Shown: positions 6,533-8,145 of the stretch, piece by piece
Layout: every line of letters starts with the position of its first letter
Position numbering within the stretch: the stretch's first letter is position 1
Source: an uncultured Anaerococcus sp.
Lineage (GTDB): Bacteria; Bacillota; Clostridia; Tissierellales; Peptoniphilaceae
DNA length: 8,145 bases
Reading direction: 5' to 3'
NCBI RefSeq assembly: GCF_943908415.1
Contig: NZ_CALTSY010000043.1
Coordinates: 1 to 8,145, forward strand
Notes under the pieces: generated by a model
Told to the model about the DNA's origin: nothing
Seen by the model: only the letters and a program-made list of their open reading frames with translations
The model's database searches: none
Made by a program: the position numbers and the translations under genes

Positions 6533-7491
6533 CAAAAATAGCAATTACGATGGGGGATCCTTCTGGTATTGGACCAGAAATATCATTGAAAGTACTTAAT
6601 AAATCGGTTGATTATAAAAACAAATGTATTATTTACGGTAGTAAGGAAATAATAGAAAAATATAAAAATATTTTGAATATTGATGAGGAAATCAATTATA
6701 TAAATTCAGTAGATGAATTCAAATATGATAATATTAACGTAGTTAATATAGGGTCTAATAAAGATATAAAAATTGGGAAAGTAGATCCTTATTCAGGAAA
6801 ACTTGCTTTTAAATATATAGAGACTGCTATAAATGACGCTATAAGTAATAAGGTATCGGCTGTTGTAACGTGTCCTATAAATAAAGAAGCTTTAAACAAA
6901 GGTGGGATAAATTACCAAGGACATACAGAGATATTTGCCGATTTAACAAATACAAAATCATATACTATGATGCTTTGGAGTGAAAAATTGGTAGTTGATC
7001 ATGTTTCAACGCATGTATCCCTTAAAGAGGCTTGTGATTTAGTTAAAACTGACAGAGTGTTAGAGTGTATTAAACTTTTAGATGAAGCATTGAAGAAATT
7101 AAATGGACGAGATGCTAAGATTGCTGTAGCGGGATTGAACCCTCATGCTGGCGAAAACTCTATGTTTGGCGATCAAGAAGAGAAGGAAATTATTCCAGCG
7201 ATAAAAAAAGCTCAAGAAATTGGTATAAAGGCTGAGGGTCCAATTCCTCCGGACACAGTATTTTTTAAAGCTTCTAATAAAATATATGATGGTGTTATTT
7301 GCATGTATCACGATCAAGGACATATACCATTAAAATTATTAGATTTCTATAATGGAGTTAATGTCACTCTTGGTTTGCCAATAATTAGAACGTCGGTAGA
7401 CCACGGAACTGCTTTTGATATTGCTGGCCAAGGTATAGCAAATGAAGGTAGTTTAATCGGAGCTATAGAACTAGCGGAAAAATTAATATAA
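6529..7491 (+). CDS. pdxA2: PdxA2-type 4-phospho-threonate/erythronate dehydrogenase
   Basis: A 320-residue member of the 4-hydroxythreonine-4-phosphate dehydrogenase (PdxA) family. Seen: ITMGDPSGIGPEI at 6-18, TCPINKEAL at 114-122, GHTE at 131-134, VSTHV at 159-163, AGLNPHAGE at 201-209, PPDTVF at 240-245, MYHDQGHIPLK at 259-269, and RTSVDHGTAFDIAGQG at 287-302. His162, His206 and His261 correspond to the three metal ligands of E. coli PdxA, so the active site looks complete. Directly behind a DUF1537 kinase, PdxA proteins are the catabolic PdxA2 subtype: NAD-dependent oxidation of the 4-phospho-acid followed by decarboxylation to dihydroxyacetone phosphate and CO2. A role in vitamin B6 synthesis is unlikely here. 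Start set by AGGAGG, 7 bases ahead of the ATG, lying inside the kinase gene. A terminator follows, so this is the last gene of the operon. Confidence 0.9.
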   Translation: MTKIAITMGDPSGIGPEISLKVLNKSVDYKNKCIIYGSKEIIEKYKNILNIDEEINYINSVDEFKYDNINVVNIGSNKDIKIGKVDPYSGKLAFKYIETAINDAISNKVSAVVTCPINKEALNKGGINYQGHTEIFADLTNTKSYTMMLWSEKLVVDHVSTHVSLKEACDLVKTDRVLECIKLLDEALKKLNGRDAKIAVAGLNPHAGENSMFGDQEEKEIIPAIKKAQEIGIKAEGPIPPDTVFFKASNKIYDGVICMYHDQGHIPLKLLDFYNGVNVTLGLPIIRTSVDHGTAFDIAGQGIANEGSLIGAIELAEKLI

Positions 7492-7507
7492 TCTTAGAAT
7501 TAATAAT

Positions 7508-7542
7508 CCTACAATTCAATATTGAATTGTGGGTTTACTTTT
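7508..7542 (+). terminator. Terminator after pdxA2
   Basis: A near-perfect palindrome (7508-7533) in which CCTACAATTCAAT pairs with ATTGAATTGTGGG (one T-G pair) is followed by TTTACTTTT. It begins 16 bases after the pdxA2 stop, the natural end of the catabolic operon. Only the centre of the palindrome would form the loop. Confidence 0.72.
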
Positions 7543-7573
7543 ATGCAAATTATTGCTTAACTAAATGTAAAGG

Positions 7574-7602
7574 TTAGTATGTTTTACCTGAAGTGATATA
7601 AT
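7574..7602 (+). promoter_or_regulatory. Promoter with extended -10 ahead of the broken kinase gene
   Basis: TGATATAAT (7594-7602) is an extended -10 with a perfect TATAAT, and a weak TTAGTA lies 17 bases upstream (7574-7579). It is about 48 bases ahead of an ATG with AAGGAGGG, so the following gene still has intact-looking expression signals although its coding frame is broken. Confidence 0.55.
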
Positions 7603-7649
7603 GAATTATATGGTAAATATAAGTATATAAAGATAAAAAGGAGGGATGT

Positions 7650-8063
7650 ATGACTGATAGAATTTTTTAGGGATAGATGGTGGTGGTACTAAGACTGCTT
7701 TTTATACTTGATGTAAATGGTGAAAAATATGAAGATAAGCAGATTACAATCCACCCTAAGGAAGTAAATAAAAAACATTTTGGAATAATAAAAAATGGAA
7801 TATATAATGTTTGTAAAAGCGGGTATAGATGTTTTAGATATTAATTACAGTTTTGTAGCTTTACCTGCTTATGGACAATGTCCTAGCACGGAAGCTTATA
7901 TCCATCAAGGAATAAGGCGAGTTTTAGGAAATGATTCTATTAATGAGTGGTCAGGGTTATTAAATACAAATCCTGGTATAAATATTGGTATTAGGGCAAG
8001 AGATACAGGCTATGGAAGACATGGCAAGGGCAATTCAATGAGGTGCTCTGGCTGGGAGCCTTC
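7650..8063 (+). pseudogene. Frameshifted BadF/BadG-type sugar kinase (N-acetylglucosamine kinase-like), truncated
   Basis: The BadF/BadG/BcrA ATPase family of the actin-like (ASKHA) fold includes N-acetylglucosamine kinases. From ATG 7650, with AAGGAGGG upstream, the frame reads MTDRIF and stops. Adding one T to the T6 run (7663-7668) restores LGIDGGGTKTAFY, the phosphate-1 loop. A further shift near 7703-7706 leads into DVNGEKYEDKQITIHPKE, and another at the A4 run 7815-7818 leads into AGIDVLDINYSFVALPAYGQ. The last frame then shows GIRRVLGNDSINEWSGLLN, the expected NDS..GWAGSL motif, and GNSMRCSGW, where the family normally continues GPF/GAF-xGDEGS. The segment that should read VLGTG after PGINI is scrambled, and the gap between LPAYGQ and NDS seems short, perhaps a small deletion. 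It is inactive as read. Homology ends at about 8055-8072. Confidence 0.75.
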
Positions 8064-8145
8064 ACAGGAGCTAGTAATGTAACTGGTGAGATCATAGATG
8101 TCAAAAAAATTGTAGGCTGGGCTCATGAAGTAGGGGCTATTGCCG
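8055..8145 (+). pseudogene. Internal fragment of a class V aminotransferase (cysteine-desulfurase-like), cut by window end
   Basis: From about 8055 the plus-strand frame (codons gga 8055-8057, gcc, ttc, ...) reads GAFTGASNVTGEIIDVKKI and then VGWAHEVGAIA to the window edge. The SNVTGE-(I/V)-x2-(I/V)-x2-AH-x-GA pattern is the mid-protein signature of PLP-dependent class V aminotransferases of the SufS/NifS-like group, normally well over 100 residues from the start and just before the (D)xxQ and PLP-lysine motifs. No start codon, ribosome binding site or N-terminal half is present: it is joined directly to the broken kinase. The rest lies outside the window. Confidence 0.68.

Noticed and set aside
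6529..7491. Vitamin B6 biosynthetic PdxA.
   Set aside because: It is coupled by 4-base overlap to a DUF1537 kinase in a sugar-acid operon, and no other B6 pathway gene is nearby; the PdxA2 role fits better.

Overview
The window is AT-rich, with strong AGGAGG-type ribosome binding sites, short intergenic gaps and standard-code stops. It looks like a low-GC Gram-positive anaerobe of the Clostridia/Tissierellia sort, but the taxon is inferred from style and not proven. The intact centre (about 1069-7491, all + strand) is a sugar-acid utilisation locus. The two flanks hold broken genes.

Left flank (1-824, minus strand). A two-gene unit, dihydrofolate reductase (folA) followed by a glutaredoxin-like gene, ends in a good rho-independent terminator at 28-74. 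Both genes are disrupted. folA has N-terminal indels, an altered Gly-Gly motif and a premature amber codon. The glutaredoxin gene has a one-base insertion and has lost the first cysteine of its CPxC motif. A 244-base AT-rich divergent region (825-1068) separates this unit from the centre.

Centre. It opens with a regulator that has a PrpR-type N-terminal sensor domain and a Fis-type C-terminal helix-turn-helix. Its middle looks like a shrunken sigma-54 AAA+ domain with no Walker A or GAFTGA motif. After a recognisable sigma-A-type promoter and an inverted repeat come five genes: the small (SAF-domain) and large subunits of a split UxaA-family (altronate/galactarate-type) dehydratase, a KdgT-family sugar-acid permease, a DUF1537 four-carbon acid-sugar kinase, and a PdxA2-type phospho-acid dehydrogenase that overlaps the kinase by 4 bases. 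A 13-bp perfect hairpin sits between the dehydratase pair and the permease. A terminator follows pdxA2. The likely logic is uptake of a sugar acid, phosphorylation by the DUF1537 kinase, then oxidation and decarboxylation by PdxA2 to a triose phosphate (established for D-threonate and D-erythronate in other bacteria). The dehydratase pair adds a second chemistry, a 2-keto-3-deoxy acid product, whose downstream enzymes are not in the window.

Right flank (7534-8145). A well-formed promoter and ribosome binding site lead into a BadF/BadG-type sugar (N-acetylglucosamine-like) kinase broken by at least three frameshifts. At about 8055-8072 the homology switches abruptly to the middle of a class V (cysteine-desulfurase-like) aminotransferase, which runs off the window. 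The frameshifts lie only in the outer parts of the window. This could be real decay, or low-quality or chimeric contig ends; the sequence alone does not decide, although the substitutions and amber codon in the left genes favour some true decay.
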